NCBI GenBank assembly: GCA_910578145.1
Contig: CAJTPJ010000003.1
Location: forward strand, 82,657-146,656
Length of the DNA: 64,000 nt
DNA from: an uncultured Christensenella sp.
GTDB lineage: Bacteria > Bacillota > Clostridia > Christensenellales > Borkfalkiaceae
Reading direction: 5' to 3'
Both the position numbers and the translations under genes were made by a program. Under the pieces are notes generated by a model, which was given only the letters and a program-made list of their open reading frames with translations, was not told where the DNA came from and ran no database searches. Shown here piece after piece: positions 25,969-34,358 of the stretch. Positions within the stretch are counted from its first letter, which is position 1; every line of letters starts with the position of its first letter.

Positions 25969-26607
25969 TTAATTTGATTTCTTTTTGAAATATTGCAAAG
26001 CCAAACGCGCCGCGTTTTTTTGCGCCTGCTGCTTGTTGTCCGCCACGCCCGTAAACGTTTTGCCGTTTATCTTTATTTTACAACGGGACTTGGGTTTTTG
26101 CGCCGTGCCTACGTCCTGCGTAGACTTGTCGTAATTTGGAAGCGCCCACTTTGATTTCTGCAACAAAATTTGAAGTTCGCTTTTATAGTCCGGCTCCGGT
26201 TTAACGGTGAAATCAAGCGTGGAATAAACGAAATTCCTCGCGGCGTCCATTCCGCCGTCAAGATATATAGCCGCCGCAACCGCCTCGTACGCGGATGGTA
26301 TGGCTTTTTTGTTTTTGTTGTCGCCCGAACTTTTTATAAGAAACTTGTCCAGCCCCAATTTTAAGGAAACGGGCGTTAAAGCGTCGTCGGAAACCAGCGT
26401 TTTGCGGCGTTCGGTCATTTTGCCCTCGTCGCTGCTTTGGTCGAAAATTTTTTCCGAAACTATAAACTCAAGTACCGCGTCGCCAAAAAATTCTAAATTT
26501 TGGTTATTGAAATCGTTGTCGTACGATGCTAACGTTAGCGCGCGGCGCAAAAGCTCTTTATTTTTAAAACTGTAACCCAGGTTTTTTTCAATACCCGAAA
26601 AATCCAT
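25969..26607 (-). CDS. rnc: Ribonuclease III
   Basis: 212-aa double-strand-specific endoribonuclease that processes rRNA precursors and other duplex RNAs. The nuclease domain carries the signature NLEFFGDAVLEFIV with Glu39 and Asp43, and a C-terminal dsRNA-binding domain begins near KSELQILLQKSKW. The second metal-binding region reads PSAYEAVAAAIYLDGG: the Glu equivalent to E. coli Glu117 is present (Glu108), but the position equivalent to Asp114 appears to be Ser105 (codon at 26293-26295). The start overlaps the plsX stop by one base (TAATG). At 212 aa it is slightly shorter than most bacterial homologues. The acpP gene that often separates plsX and rnc is missing. Confidence 0.94.
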   Translation of the reverse strand: MDFSGIEKNLGYSFKNKELLRRALTLASYDNDFNNQNLEFFGDAVLEFIVSEKIFDQSSDEGKMTERRKTLVSDDALTPVSLKLGLDKFLIKSSGDNKNKKAIPSAYEAVAAAIYLDGGMDAARNFVYSTLDFTVKPEPDYKSELQILLQKSKWALPNYDKSTQDVGTAQKPKSRCKIKINGKTFTGVADNKQQAQKNAARLALQYFKKKSN

Positions 26608-27638
26608 TATTCTTCCTCTTGGATAAGGCTGTTAAAGTCCACGCTTTCCAACTTTTTCTCAACCGCGGGCACCAATCCGTTTCTGTGGATAGCCGCCGCG
26701 TTTGCGATAGACGCCGCTATAGTTTGGGGTTTGGACGAACCGTGGCTTTTAACTACCACCTTTTTAAGCCCCAGCAAAAGCGCGCCGCCGTATCTGTTGA
26801 AGTCAAGCTGGAAACGCATTCTTTTAATAGCCTTACGCATAAACAGGTAGCCTATTTTTGAAGAAAGCGTTGCGGAAAATTCCTTTTTCATAACGCCCAG
26901 CACGAGTTTGCCGCAGCCTTCCATAGATTTAAGCGCAACGTTGCCCGAAAAACCATCGGCAACAGCCACGTCGCATTGCGAAGTCATAATATCCCTGCCT
27001 TCGATATTGCCTGTAAAGTTTATGCCCTGCATTTCGGTAAGGTACTTATAAGTTTGTTGGTGCAAGGGGTCGCCCTTGTGCTCTTCCGTGCCGTTGGACA
27101 AAAGCCCGACTTTGGGGTTTTTTATGCCGAAGCCCACCTCTGCGTAAGCCGAAGCCAAAAGCGCGAATTGGCAAAGCATTACGGGTTTGCACTCCGCGTT
27201 TGCGCCGCAATCGCAAAGCAGCGTAAAAGACCCGCGGGAGTTGGGTATAGCGGGACAGAGCGCGGGGCGTTTAACACCCCTTATTCTGCCCAAAATAAGC
27301 TGACCGCCCACTATGGTTGCGCCCGTGGACCCCGCGGTTACAAGCGCACAGATATCGTCCTCTTTTTTAAGCATCCAATACGCCGCGATAAGCGAAGACT
27401 GTTTGCGTTTTATCGCCTCGGTTGGGATATCGTTCATATCTATAACGTCGGGGCAATCCACTATTTCAAGGCGAGTTTTGTCATAAGTATACTTTTTAAG
27501 TTCCGCCTCTATCTCGTTTTGCCTGCCCGTTAATATGAGATAAAGGTTTTTGTCGTCTTTAAGCGCTTCAACGCAACCCGCAACGGTTGCCGAGGGCGCG
27601 TTGTCGCCGCCCATTGCGTCTACTATAATTTTGGTCAT
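26607..27638 (-). CDS. plsX: Phosphate acyltransferase PlsX
   Basis: 343-aa soluble enzyme that makes acyl-phosphate from acyl-ACP, the first step of the PlsX-PlsY route to phosphatidic acid. It has the family N-terminus IIVDAMGGDNAPSATVAG, SAGSTGA-like glycine motifs (TAGSTGATIVGGQL), CDCGANAECKP, and the C-terminal GLKKVVVKSHGSS. It is the first gene of a transcription unit with rnc, smc and ftsY and has its own near-consensus promoter just upstream. No FapR-type operator was recognised. The ribosome binding site is weak (GGTGAAAT). Confidence 0.96.
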   Translation of the reverse strand: MTKIIVDAMGGDNAPSATVAGCVEALKDDKNLYLILTGRQNEIEAELKKYTYDKTRLEIVDCPDVIDMNDIPTEAIKRKQSSLIAAYWMLKKEDDICALVTAGSTGATIVGGQLILGRIRGVKRPALCPAIPNSRGSFTLLCDCGANAECKPVMLCQFALLASAYAEVGFGIKNPKVGLLSNGTEEHKGDPLHQQTYKYLTEMQGINFTGNIEGRDIMTSQCDVAVADGFSGNVALKSMEGCGKLVLGVMKKEFSATLSSKIGYLFMRKAIKRMRFQLDFNRYGGALLLGLKKVVVKSHGSSKPQTIAASIANAAAIHRNGLVPAVEKKLESVDFNSLIQEEE

Positions 27639-27670
27639 ATTTCACCGTTTCCCGATTTTTTCCGAATATT

Positions 27671-27699
27671 ATTATAACACAGCCATACAAAAAAGACAA
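27671..27699 (-). promoter_or_regulatory. SigA-type promoter of plsX-rnc-smc-ftsY
   Basis: Minus strand TTGTCT (27699-27694), 17-bp spacer, TATAAT (27676-27671). Expected leader about 25 nt. Confidence 0.75.
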
Positions 27700-27724
27700 T
27701 TAAAAAAATTATATTATTTTGTAA

Positions 27725-27749
27725 AGAAAAAAGCGGGTTAAACGCCCGC
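27725..27749 (-). terminator. Terminator of the recF-PHP-VanW unit
   Basis: GCGGG/CCCGC stem (27745-27749 with 27733-27737) around the VanW stop codon, followed on the minus strand by TTTTTTCTTT. A short stem but a good U-tract. Confidence 0.65.
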
Positions 27750-29042
27750 GTTTTCTTGCACGCCTTCTTTTTCGTTTTCCCCGTCCGCTTCTTGTTCAGG
27801 GGTTTCGGAGGCTTCGTACCTAACGGTTTTTACGGGTAGATATTTGTCCTTGCGCAGCCGCACCGTCTTTTTATAGTTGCCGCGGGTTACGGTAAGGTAT
27901 CCCTCGCTGGTTACGCCGTCCTTACCGTCGCGTGCTTTGGCGGGGTCGTCGCAAACTTCTTCGTCGGCTTTTATCGTGCCCGTAACCTGACTAGAAAGAG
28001 AATAATAAGCCCCGGTTTCAGTGCCGTAAATTTCAAACGAAACGTAATTTTTGCCCGTTATCGCGCGGATATATACAGGGCAATCGCTTCCGTTTACTAT
28101 TTTCAAATCGCACGAAGTACCGCTTACCATAGCGTCGCGCGAGGGCGGTACGTAACTAACCGCAAGCGAATGCGGGTGATATTCTTTGATATCAAGTCCG
28201 GCTAAAAGCGCCGCGTTGTAAAGCGTGGTACTCACCTGACAAACGCCGCCGCCAACCCCTTCTACAAACTCGCCGTTTTCTATTATTTTCGCAGGCAGAA
28301 ACCCGCGCGATTTTAGCCTTTCCCCCACTATATCATTGAACGAAAACGTTTTTCCGCCGCCAAGAACGGTGCCGTTTATCTTTGACGCGGCAAGGCGGAT
28401 ATTGCTTACGCGGGTTAAATTGCCGCCGTCGAAATAGGTTGTAAACGCGGCGAGCCTGTGCGTGCCCAACTCTATTTCGTTTAAACTTTTTTGCCGCTTT
28501 ACCGTACTGAATTTCAGCGTTACGGGCTTAAAACCGCCGTTTAACGACGCGTTGATATCGGCAATTAAAGCCGACTTGTCAACCTGCCTGCCGTCGCGCC
28601 CCTCGTCGTAAGTGAACGGCGTGCCCGACAAATTGAATTTTGCCGAAGGTTCCACGGGTAAAACGCTTTCGTTGGCGCATATGCTGCGGGCAATAGCTTC
28701 GGCGCCGCACAAATAATAAGTAAATTCCGCCGTTAAATATTCGCCTTTTTTTGCGTTTTTAAGCAGTTTGTAGACGTTGTCCCTATAATAAATTTCGGGG
28801 TATGAAAAGGAGTACTCCCCGTTATCCGTTACGATTTTAAGGCGCTTGTCTTTAAGGTAGTCTTCCGCCTGCGCGCGCACTGCCGCCGCAGCTTGGGCGT
28901 AAGACAAACCGCCCACTTCAACGCCGTTTACCGTTACACCTTTAGGTACGGTAAAAGAAAAAGCGCAGGCAAAAAAAATAACGCCCGCAAAGAGAGCGGG
29001 CACTAATAAGCAACGGTTAAGTTTTAACAAAAATTTAATCAA
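27738..29042 (-). CDS. VanW family membrane-anchored protein
   Basis: 434 aa from the preferred TTG at 29042, which has GGAG about 10 nt upstream; the frame is open to 29075. An N-terminal membrane anchor (LVPALFAGVIFFACAFSF) leads to an extracytoplasmic region with a putative peptidoglycan-binding repeat (VEVGGLSYAQAAAAVRAQA), then the VanW domain with FSFNDIVGERLKSRGF, GGGVCQVSTTLYNAALLAGL and HPHSLAVSYVPPSRDAMV. A C-terminal strand-rich part resembles a G5 region and ends in an acidic tail. The molecular function of VanW domains is not established; an envelope role is likely. It overlaps the PHP gene by 8 bp and ends the unit begun by recF. Confidence 0.85.
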   Translation of the reverse strand: MIKFLLKLNRCLLVPALFAGVIFFACAFSFTVPKGVTVNGVEVGGLSYAQAAAAVRAQAEDYLKDKRLKIVTDNGEYSFSYPEIYYRDNVYKLLKNAKKGEYLTAEFTYYLCGAEAIARSICANESVLPVEPSAKFNLSGTPFTYDEGRDGRQVDKSALIADINASLNGGFKPVTLKFSTVKRQKSLNEIELGTHRLAAFTTYFDGGNLTRVSNIRLAASKINGTVLGGGKTFSFNDIVGERLKSRGFLPAKIIENGEFVEGVGGGVCQVSTTLYNAALLAGLDIKEYHPHSLAVSYVPPSRDAMVSGTSCDLKIVNGSDCPVYIRAITGKNYVSFEIYGTETGAYYSLSSQVTGTIKADEEVCDDPAKARDGKDGVTSEGYLTVTRGNYKKTVRLRKDKYLPVKTVRYEASETPEQEADGENEKEGVQENAGV

Positions 29043-29868
29043 TTTTAAGTTTCTCCAAAAGCTCGGGCGAAGCAAAAAACTCGGGTTTACCTATTTCGCG
29101 GTTGCCTACGGGGTGATGCGTATCCGAACCGCCCGTGACAACGAGCTCCAACGATTTTGCAAGTTTATTATAATAATCCGTCTCTTTATTAGTATGGGTA
29201 GAATAATAAACTTCTATACCGCCAAGCCCACTGTCTTTAAGCGATTTTATTTTGTCATACAGCGCCTGCCCGTCCAAATCAATTCTTGCGGGATGCGCCA
29301 CTACCGCAAAGCCACCCGCCGCGGTTATTTCCTTTACCGTTTCTTCGGGAGCAGGACGGCACGCGCTTGAAAACGCGGGTTTGCCGCAAGCAAGGTATTT
29401 GCCAAACGCGCGAAAAGGCGTATCTGCATAGCCCCTATTTACAAGCGCGTTCGCAACGTGCATAACGTGAATAGGCGCGGTAAGCGAAAAACGACATAAG
29501 TTTACGTCGTTTAAAGTAATTTCCACGCCTATTTTATTGAGTTTTGAAATTATTTCTTCTGCGCGAACGCACGAGCCTTTATAAAGTTTATCTAAAAAGA
29601 GGCGAAATTTGTTTTCGTCCATACCGTAACCTAAGGTATGAAATTTAACGTTGCCGCAATATGCGGAAATTTCCGCGCCGCTTACCGCCAAAAGCCCTTT
29701 TTGCCGCGTCGCCGCCAAAAAATTATTACAACCTTCCATACAGTCGTGGTCGGTTACCGCAACCAGCTTTATCCCCTTTGAAATTGCGTTATTTACAATA
29801 TATTCGGGGGTCAACGAGCCGTCTGAATACGCAGTATGCAAGTGTAAATCCGCCCTTATCCCTTTCAT
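29035..29868 (-). CDS. PHP-domain phosphoesterase (TrpH/YciV type)
   Basis: 277-aa metal-dependent phosphoesterase. The PHP motifs are all visible: ADLHLHTAYSDGSL at the N-terminus, VAVTDHD, the FAVVAHPARID region, and GGSDTHHPVGN near the end, which together supply the metal-binding His and Asp residues. Characterised relatives degrade short RNA or nucleotide 3',5'-bisphosphates; the substrate here is unproven. The start overlaps the recF stop as ATGA, and the end overlaps VanW by 8 bp, so it is the middle gene of a tightly packed three-gene unit. Confidence 0.88.
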   Translation of the reverse strand: MKGIRADLHLHTAYSDGSLTPEYIVNNAISKGIKLVAVTDHDCMEGCNNFLAATRQKGLLAVSGAEISAYCGNVKFHTLGYGMDENKFRLFLDKLYKGSCVRAEEIISKLNKIGVEITLNDVNLCRFSLTAPIHVMHVANALVNRGYADTPFRAFGKYLACGKPAFSSACRPAPEETVKEITAAGGFAVVAHPARIDLDGQALYDKIKSLKDSGLGGIEVYYSTHTNKETDYYNKLAKSLELVVTGGSDTHHPVGNREIGKPEFFASPELLEKLKID

Positions 29869-30947
29869 TTCACCTTTCCGCCGTCTATCCTTATCTTGCG
29901 CGTTTCCCTGCCGTACAATACGCGTTCGGCGTGGGTGCAGGTTAAAATGGTTTGCAAACCAGAGGTGCGCTCCACCAATTTTTTACGGCGTGGTAAATCC
30001 AGCTCGCTCATTACGTCGTCTAAAATCAAAACGGGGTATTCGCCCGAAAGCCGTTTAAAAATTTCCACTTCAGCAAGTTTAATGGAAAGCGCCGCCGTAC
30101 GCGTTTGCCCCTGCGAAGCGTAAGTTTTTGCGTCGTCACCGTTTATCTCTATATCAATATCGTCGCGGTGCGGACCCGAAGCCGTGTAACCCAAGCGGAT
30201 ATCCCTTTCATAGTTTGCGGAAAGCTCGGCAAACAGCCGCGTTTCGAGTTCCGCCGCACTGCCCTTGTACTTTTTTTCGGGGGAAATGCAAAGCTCTTCC
30301 GCACCGTCGGTTAAATACGAGTGCGCCTCTTTCGCAAGCGGCGAAAGCATTTCGATATATTCCGCGCGTTTGCTTGCAACAACCGCCGCGTACTTGCAAA
30401 GCTGCTCGTCCCAAACAGGCAAAGAATCGTAAACCGCCTCTAAACTGCGGCTTTTTAAAAGATTGTTGCGCTGTTCCAAAATTTTATTGTACCTTGAAAG
30501 CGCCGTGTAATAAGGGCGGGAAAGCTGGGATATGGAAACATTTAAAAATCTTCTGCGCTCGTCCGGTCCGTCCTGTATAAGCCTAAGCTCGTGCGGGGAG
30601 AAAAATACCGAAAACAAGTTGCCTAAAATATCCGCGTTTCTCGTAATTTTGTTGCCGTTTAGCTTAAATTCCCTGCCCGTTTCCGTAATTTTTGCGGAAA
30701 TAAGCATTTTGCCGTACCTGCCCTCCGCTTCGGCGGAAATTTCCGCACACTGTTCGCCGCGGCGGATAAGCTGTTTATCGCGGCGGCTTCTGGGCGAAAT
30801 GCCCGTGCAAAGATAAAAAACCGCCTCGGCACAGTTGGTTTTGCCCTGCGCGTTTTTACCGAAAACGACGTTGAGTCCGTCGGAGAACTCAACCCTTTCA
30901 TCGATATAATTTCTGAAATTTTTCAAACTCAAATTTTTTATGCGCAT
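29865..30947 (-). CDS. recF: DNA replication and repair protein RecF
   Basis: 360-aa ABC-type ATPase of the RecFOR gap-repair pathway, which helps load RecA at gapped DNA. Walker A is FGKNAQGKTNCAEA; the mid region has DGPDERRRFLN; GYTASGPHRDD, ASQGQTRTAALSIKLAE and Walker B PVLILDDVMSELD follow in family order. It is read away from dnaA with only 92 bp between the two start codons, instead of the usual dnaA-dnaN-recF co-orientation, and dnaN is not nearby. No clear minus-strand promoter could be assigned in the AT-rich gap. Confidence 0.96.
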   Translation of the reverse strand: MRIKNLSLKNFRNYIDERVEFSDGLNVVFGKNAQGKTNCAEAVFYLCTGISPRSRRDKQLIRRGEQCAEISAEAEGRYGKMLISAKITETGREFKLNGNKITRNADILGNLFSVFFSPHELRLIQDGPDERRRFLNVSISQLSRPYYTALSRYNKILEQRNNLLKSRSLEAVYDSLPVWDEQLCKYAAVVASKRAEYIEMLSPLAKEAHSYLTDGAEELCISPEKKYKGSAAELETRLFAELSANYERDIRLGYTASGPHRDDIDIEINGDDAKTYASQGQTRTAALSIKLAEVEIFKRLSGEYPVLILDDVMSELDLPRRKKLVERTSGLQTILTCTHAERVLYGRETRKIRIDGGKVK

Positions 30948-31039
30948 TTTCGGTTAAAACACTTTATTTTAAATTCAAAACGTAGTATACTTTTATTATA
31001 ACAAAAATTTCGGAAAACTCAAAGGATTACAAGCTGAAA
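30948..31039. other. AT-rich gap between divergent recF and dnaA
   Basis: 92 bp containing TATACT and TATAAC-like boxes around 30993-31010. One plus-strand reading is TTTATT-17-TATACT. I find no TTATCCACA-type DnaA box in either orientation, so the gap does not look like a complete oriC. Confidence 0.5.
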
Positions 31040-32392
31040 ATGGCAGAAAAAGGCAACTTCGACTTTATTTATAACCCCATAAAGGAAAAAATGCACGAAA
31101 TAATTTCGTATATCAACTATACGACTTATATAGAAAAATTAGTACCCGTAGACATTGACGGGCGCTTTATCGTGCTTGAAACGCCTACCGAAAGCTTTGC
31201 CAAATATATTTCGGGCACGCTTGCCGAAAAAATGCGCGAAGCGATTATTAAAGCCGACGTTGGTATTTCCGATTTCCGTTTGAAAGTTGAGGGTAGCGAA
31301 GGTTACGCCTACAACGCGCCTACCGAAGAATATTTTACCGCACCCACAAATCTTGATAAAAAATTTACTTTCGACAGCTTCGTCGTGGGCAAGAACAACG
31401 AGTTTGTGTACGCCGCGGCGCGCTCGGTTGCGGAAGACCCCGCGGGCACTTATAACCCTTTGTTTATTTACGGCGGCACGGGGCTTGGCAAAACGCATTT
31501 GATGCAGGCTATAGCAAATAAAATAGTTAGCGAAAAACCCGAACTTAAAGTAATTTACGTTACGAGCGAGCAGTTTACCAACGATATTATAGACAATATG
31601 TTTAACACCCGCGGCAAGCCCGACGGGCGCGACAAGGGCACCCATCTGCGCCAATATTACCGCAGCGCGGACGTTTTGATAATTGACGACATTCAGTTTA
31701 TTGAAAACAAAAAAGCCGTTCAGGAAGAGTTTTTTCACACCTTTAACGAGCTGGTTGCCCGCGGAAAGCAAATAGTAATTTCTTCCGACCACCCCCCCAA
31801 AGAACTCACTTTACTTGAAGAGCGTTTGAGAACGCGGTTTTCCGGCGGGTTGCTTTTTGATATACTCCCCCCCAACTTTGAAACGAAAATAGCAATATTA
31901 AAGCGCAAGGCGCTTGAAAAAAAATGCCTTGTTCCCGAGGACGTGTTAACTTTCCTTGCGCAGGATTCGGGCGACGACGTGCGTACGCTTGAAGGCAGGT
32001 TAACGAAAGTTATATTTGCTTCTAAACTGCACGAAGAGCCCATTTCCATTGCGCTTGCGCGCAGCGCGTTATCGGAAGCTGTTTCGGAAAGCGGCAAGGA
32101 AGAAATTACCGCAAGCAGTATTCTCGGCGCGGTGGCGTCTTACTTTCACATAACCAAAAACGATTTGCTTGGCAAAAGCAAGAAAAAGGAAATAGTTATA
32201 CCGCGCCAAATTTGTTGCTATCTTATGTGCGAGCTGTTGTCGTTGCCGCTAGTTTCCATTGGGAAAGAGCTTGGCGGGCGCGACCACACCACCATTTTAT
32301 ATTCGCGCGATAAAATAGACGAAATGTGCCGCGTCAACGACAAAATTGCAAAGGACGTTGACGACATTAAAAACATTATCCTTAAAAAATAA
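31040..32392 (+). CDS. dnaA: Chromosomal replication initiator DnaA
   Basis: 450-aa initiator that binds DnaA boxes and opens the origin. Domain I is at the N-terminus; the AAA+ domain starts near KFTFDSFVVGKNNEF and has Walker A GGTGLGKTHLMQAI, Walker B VLIIDDIQFIENK, and the arginine-rich RLRTRFSGGL. Domain IV ends with the DnaA signature LVSIGKELGGRDHTTILYSR. A weak AAGGA lies about 13 nt upstream of the ATG. The last base of the stop codon is the first base of the mnmG ATG (TAATG). The usual neighbours dnaN and rpmH are absent; the neighbours here are recF (divergent) and mnmG. Confidence 0.97.
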   Translation: MAEKGNFDFIYNPIKEKMHEIISYINYTTYIEKLVPVDIDGRFIVLETPTESFAKYISGTLAEKMREAIIKADVGISDFRLKVEGSEGYAYNAPTEEYFTAPTNLDKKFTFDSFVVGKNNEFVYAAARSVAEDPAGTYNPLFIYGGTGLGKTHLMQAIANKIVSEKPELKVIYVTSEQFTNDIIDNMFNTRGKPDGRDKGTHLRQYYRSADVLIIDDIQFIENKKAVQEEFFHTFNELVARGKQIVISSDHPPKELTLLEERLRTRFSGGLLFDILPPNFETKIAILKRKALEKKCLVPEDVLTFLAQDSGDDVRTLEGRLTKVIFASKLHEEPISIALARSALSEAVSESGKEEITASSILGAVASYFHITKNDLLGKSKKKEIVIPRQICCYLMCELLSLPLVSIGKELGGRDHTTILYSRDKIDEMCRVNDKIAKDVDDIKNIILKK

Positions 32393-34272
32393 TGAAAAAT
32401 TTCACCGAAGGAAAATTCGACGTTGTAGTTATAGGCGCGGGGCACGCGGGTTGCGAATCCGCATTAGCTTGCGCGCGGCTTGGTTTAAACACGGCTATGC
32501 TTACCCTTAATTTGGACAGCATAGCCTTTATGGCGTGCAATCCTTCCATTGGCGGCACAGCTAAAGGACATTTAGTACGAGAAATCGACGCGCTTGGCGG
32601 CGAGATGGGTGTAAACGCCGACAAAACGGCTTTGCAGATAAGAATGCTTAACGAGGGCAAGGGCGAAGCCGTACAATCCTTACGTTGCCAATGCGACAAA
32701 AACGCATACCACCGCGAAATGAAAAAAACGCTTGAAAACACGCGAAACTTGCATATAATGCAGGGGGAATGTGAAAAGGTGCTTGTAAAAAGCGGCAAGG
32801 TTTACGGCGTGAAAACCACCTACGGCGGGGTGCTGGAAGCCAAGGCGGTTATACTTGCCACGGGCGTTTATCTTAACGCCGAAACGGTTACGGGCGCACA
32901 CAGACAAAAGAGCGGGCCAAGCGGATTTGCCCCCGCCACGAAACTTACTAAAAACCTAATAAAGTTAGGGTTTTGCGTGCGCAGATTTAAAACGGGCACA
33001 CCGGCAAGGCTGGACGGGCGCACGATAAACTATGAAAAATGCACGCAGCAACACGGCGAAGACGGCGTGCCGCCCTTTTCCTTTTTACACGAAAAACAAC
33101 CGAAAAACGCGCGCGAGTGTTTTATAACCTACACTAACCCTAATACCCACGAAATAATTTTAAATAATTTAGACCGCTCGCCGCTATATAACGGGGATAT
33201 AACTTCGGCGGGACCGAGGTACTGCCCTTCCATTGAAACGAAAGTGGTGCGGTTTTCCGACAAGGAGCGGCACCAAATATTTTTAGAACCCGAAGGCGCG
33301 GACACAAACGAAATTTACGTGCAGGGCTTGTCCTCATCTATGCCGCACGACGTGCAAAAAGAAATGTACCGTTCGGTTGAGGGGCTTGAAAACTGTGAAT
33401 TTATGCGGTATGCGTACGCCATCGAGTACGACTGTATTGACACGCTGGACGTTTACCCCACGCTTGAATTTAAAAAGGTGAAAGGGCTGTACACGGCGGG
33501 ACAGATTAACGGTACGTCGGGCTATGAAGAAGCCGCCGCGCAGGGACTTATTGCCGGCATAAACGCGGCGTTTAAAATTATGAAAAAGCCCCCCTTTATC
33601 CTTGGCAGGGACGAAGCGTATATCGGCGTGCTTATAGACGACCTTGTAACGAAAGGCACCGAAGAGCCTTACCGTATGATGACCTCGCGGGCGGAATACG
33701 CCATAGCTTTAAGACAGGATACCGCCGACTTCAGGCTTACGCCAAAGATAGAAAACACCGCGCTGTTTACCGACGAGCGCAGGGAAAAATTTAAAAAAAG
33801 AGCCGATTGTAACGCACGCATACTTGAAATACTTAATTCCCGCGCAGACTATGCAACGTCGCAGAGTTTTGCAAAAGAATACTGCGTTACGGGGAATATG
33901 CAGGGCGTTACTTACGCCGACCTTATTCGCCGAGGCGCGAAAGTTACGGATATTTGCGGGTATTTCGGGATACTTGAAAACGAGCCGAAAGACGTTATAA
34001 AAACCGCAGAAACCACGTTGAAATACGAGGGCTATCTTTCAAAGAGCCGCGCGCAAATAGAGCGGGCGAAAAAATTGGAAGAAAAGAAACTTCCCGAAGA
34101 TATAGATTACTCGAAAATAGGCGGGCTACGGCTTGAAGCGCGGGAAAAACTTGAACGGGTACGCCCCGTTACTTTGGGACAAGCGGGTAGGATTTCCGGT
34201 GTAAACCCCGCCGACGTAACAGTTTTAATGGTTTATCTTGCAATGGCTAAAAACACTAAAACCGAGCTTTAA
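32392..34272 (+). CDS. mnmG: tRNA uridine-5-carboxymethylaminomethyl modification enzyme MnmG (GidA)
   Basis: 626-aa FAD- and NADH-dependent protein that, with MnmE, modifies wobble U34 of several tRNAs. The N-terminal FAD fold reads VVVIGAGHAGCESALA; further family motifs are NPSIGGTAKGHLVREID, GTPARLDGRTI, and GLYTAGQINGTSGYEEAAAQG. The C-terminal helical domain that contacts MnmE/tRNA is complete, including VRPVTLGQAGRISGV. Translation probably depends on dnaA through the TAATG junction because no clear ribosome binding site is seen. mnmE is not in the window. A terminator directly follows and includes the stop codon. Confidence 0.97.
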   Translation: MKNFTEGKFDVVVIGAGHAGCESALACARLGLNTAMLTLNLDSIAFMACNPSIGGTAKGHLVREIDALGGEMGVNADKTALQIRMLNEGKGEAVQSLRCQCDKNAYHREMKKTLENTRNLHIMQGECEKVLVKSGKVYGVKTTYGGVLEAKAVILATGVYLNAETVTGAHRQKSGPSGFAPATKLTKNLIKLGFCVRRFKTGTPARLDGRTINYEKCTQQHGEDGVPPFSFLHEKQPKNARECFITYTNPNTHEIILNNLDRSPLYNGDITSAGPRYCPSIETKVVRFSDKERHQIFLEPEGADTNEIYVQGLSSSMPHDVQKEMYRSVEGLENCEFMRYAYAIEYDCIDTLDVYPTLEFKKVKGLYTAGQINGTSGYEEAAAQGLIAGINAAFKIMKKPPFILGRDEAYIGVLIDDLVTKGTEEPYRMMTSRAEYAIALRQDTADFRLTPKIENTALFTDERREKFKKRADCNARILEILNSRADYATSQSFAKEYCVTGNMQGVTYADLIRRGAKVTDICGYFGILENEPKDVIKTAETTLKYEGYLSKSRAQIERAKKLEEKKLPEDIDYSKIGGLRLEAREKLERVRPVTLGQAGRISGVNPADVTVLMVYLAMAKNTKTEL

Positions 34273-34288
34273 CGACTCGGTTTTTTTA
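34257..34288 (+). terminator. Terminator of dnaA-mnmG
   Basis: AACCGAG/CTCGGTT stem with a 9-nt loop containing the mnmG stop, followed by TTTTTT. Confidence 0.85.
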
Positions 34289-34298
34289 ATGCGTTTTT

Positions 34299-34326
34299 TT
34301 GACAATATAAACAGTTAAAATACAAA
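34299..34326 (+). promoter_or_regulatory. Candidate promoter of the spoIIE-like gene
   Basis: A consensus TTGACA (34299-34304) but only a weak -10, TACAAA at 34321-34326 with a 16-bp spacer. No clear Spo0A box (TGTCGAA) was found. Confidence 0.4.
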
Positions 34327-34358
34327 TTTTTTAACGACGACCGTTATACAATGGGGTT

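Noticed and set aside
31139..31792. 217-codon open frame antisense to dnaA
   Set aside because: Shadow of dnaA; composition rich in Phe/Val/Gly/Arg and no family motif.
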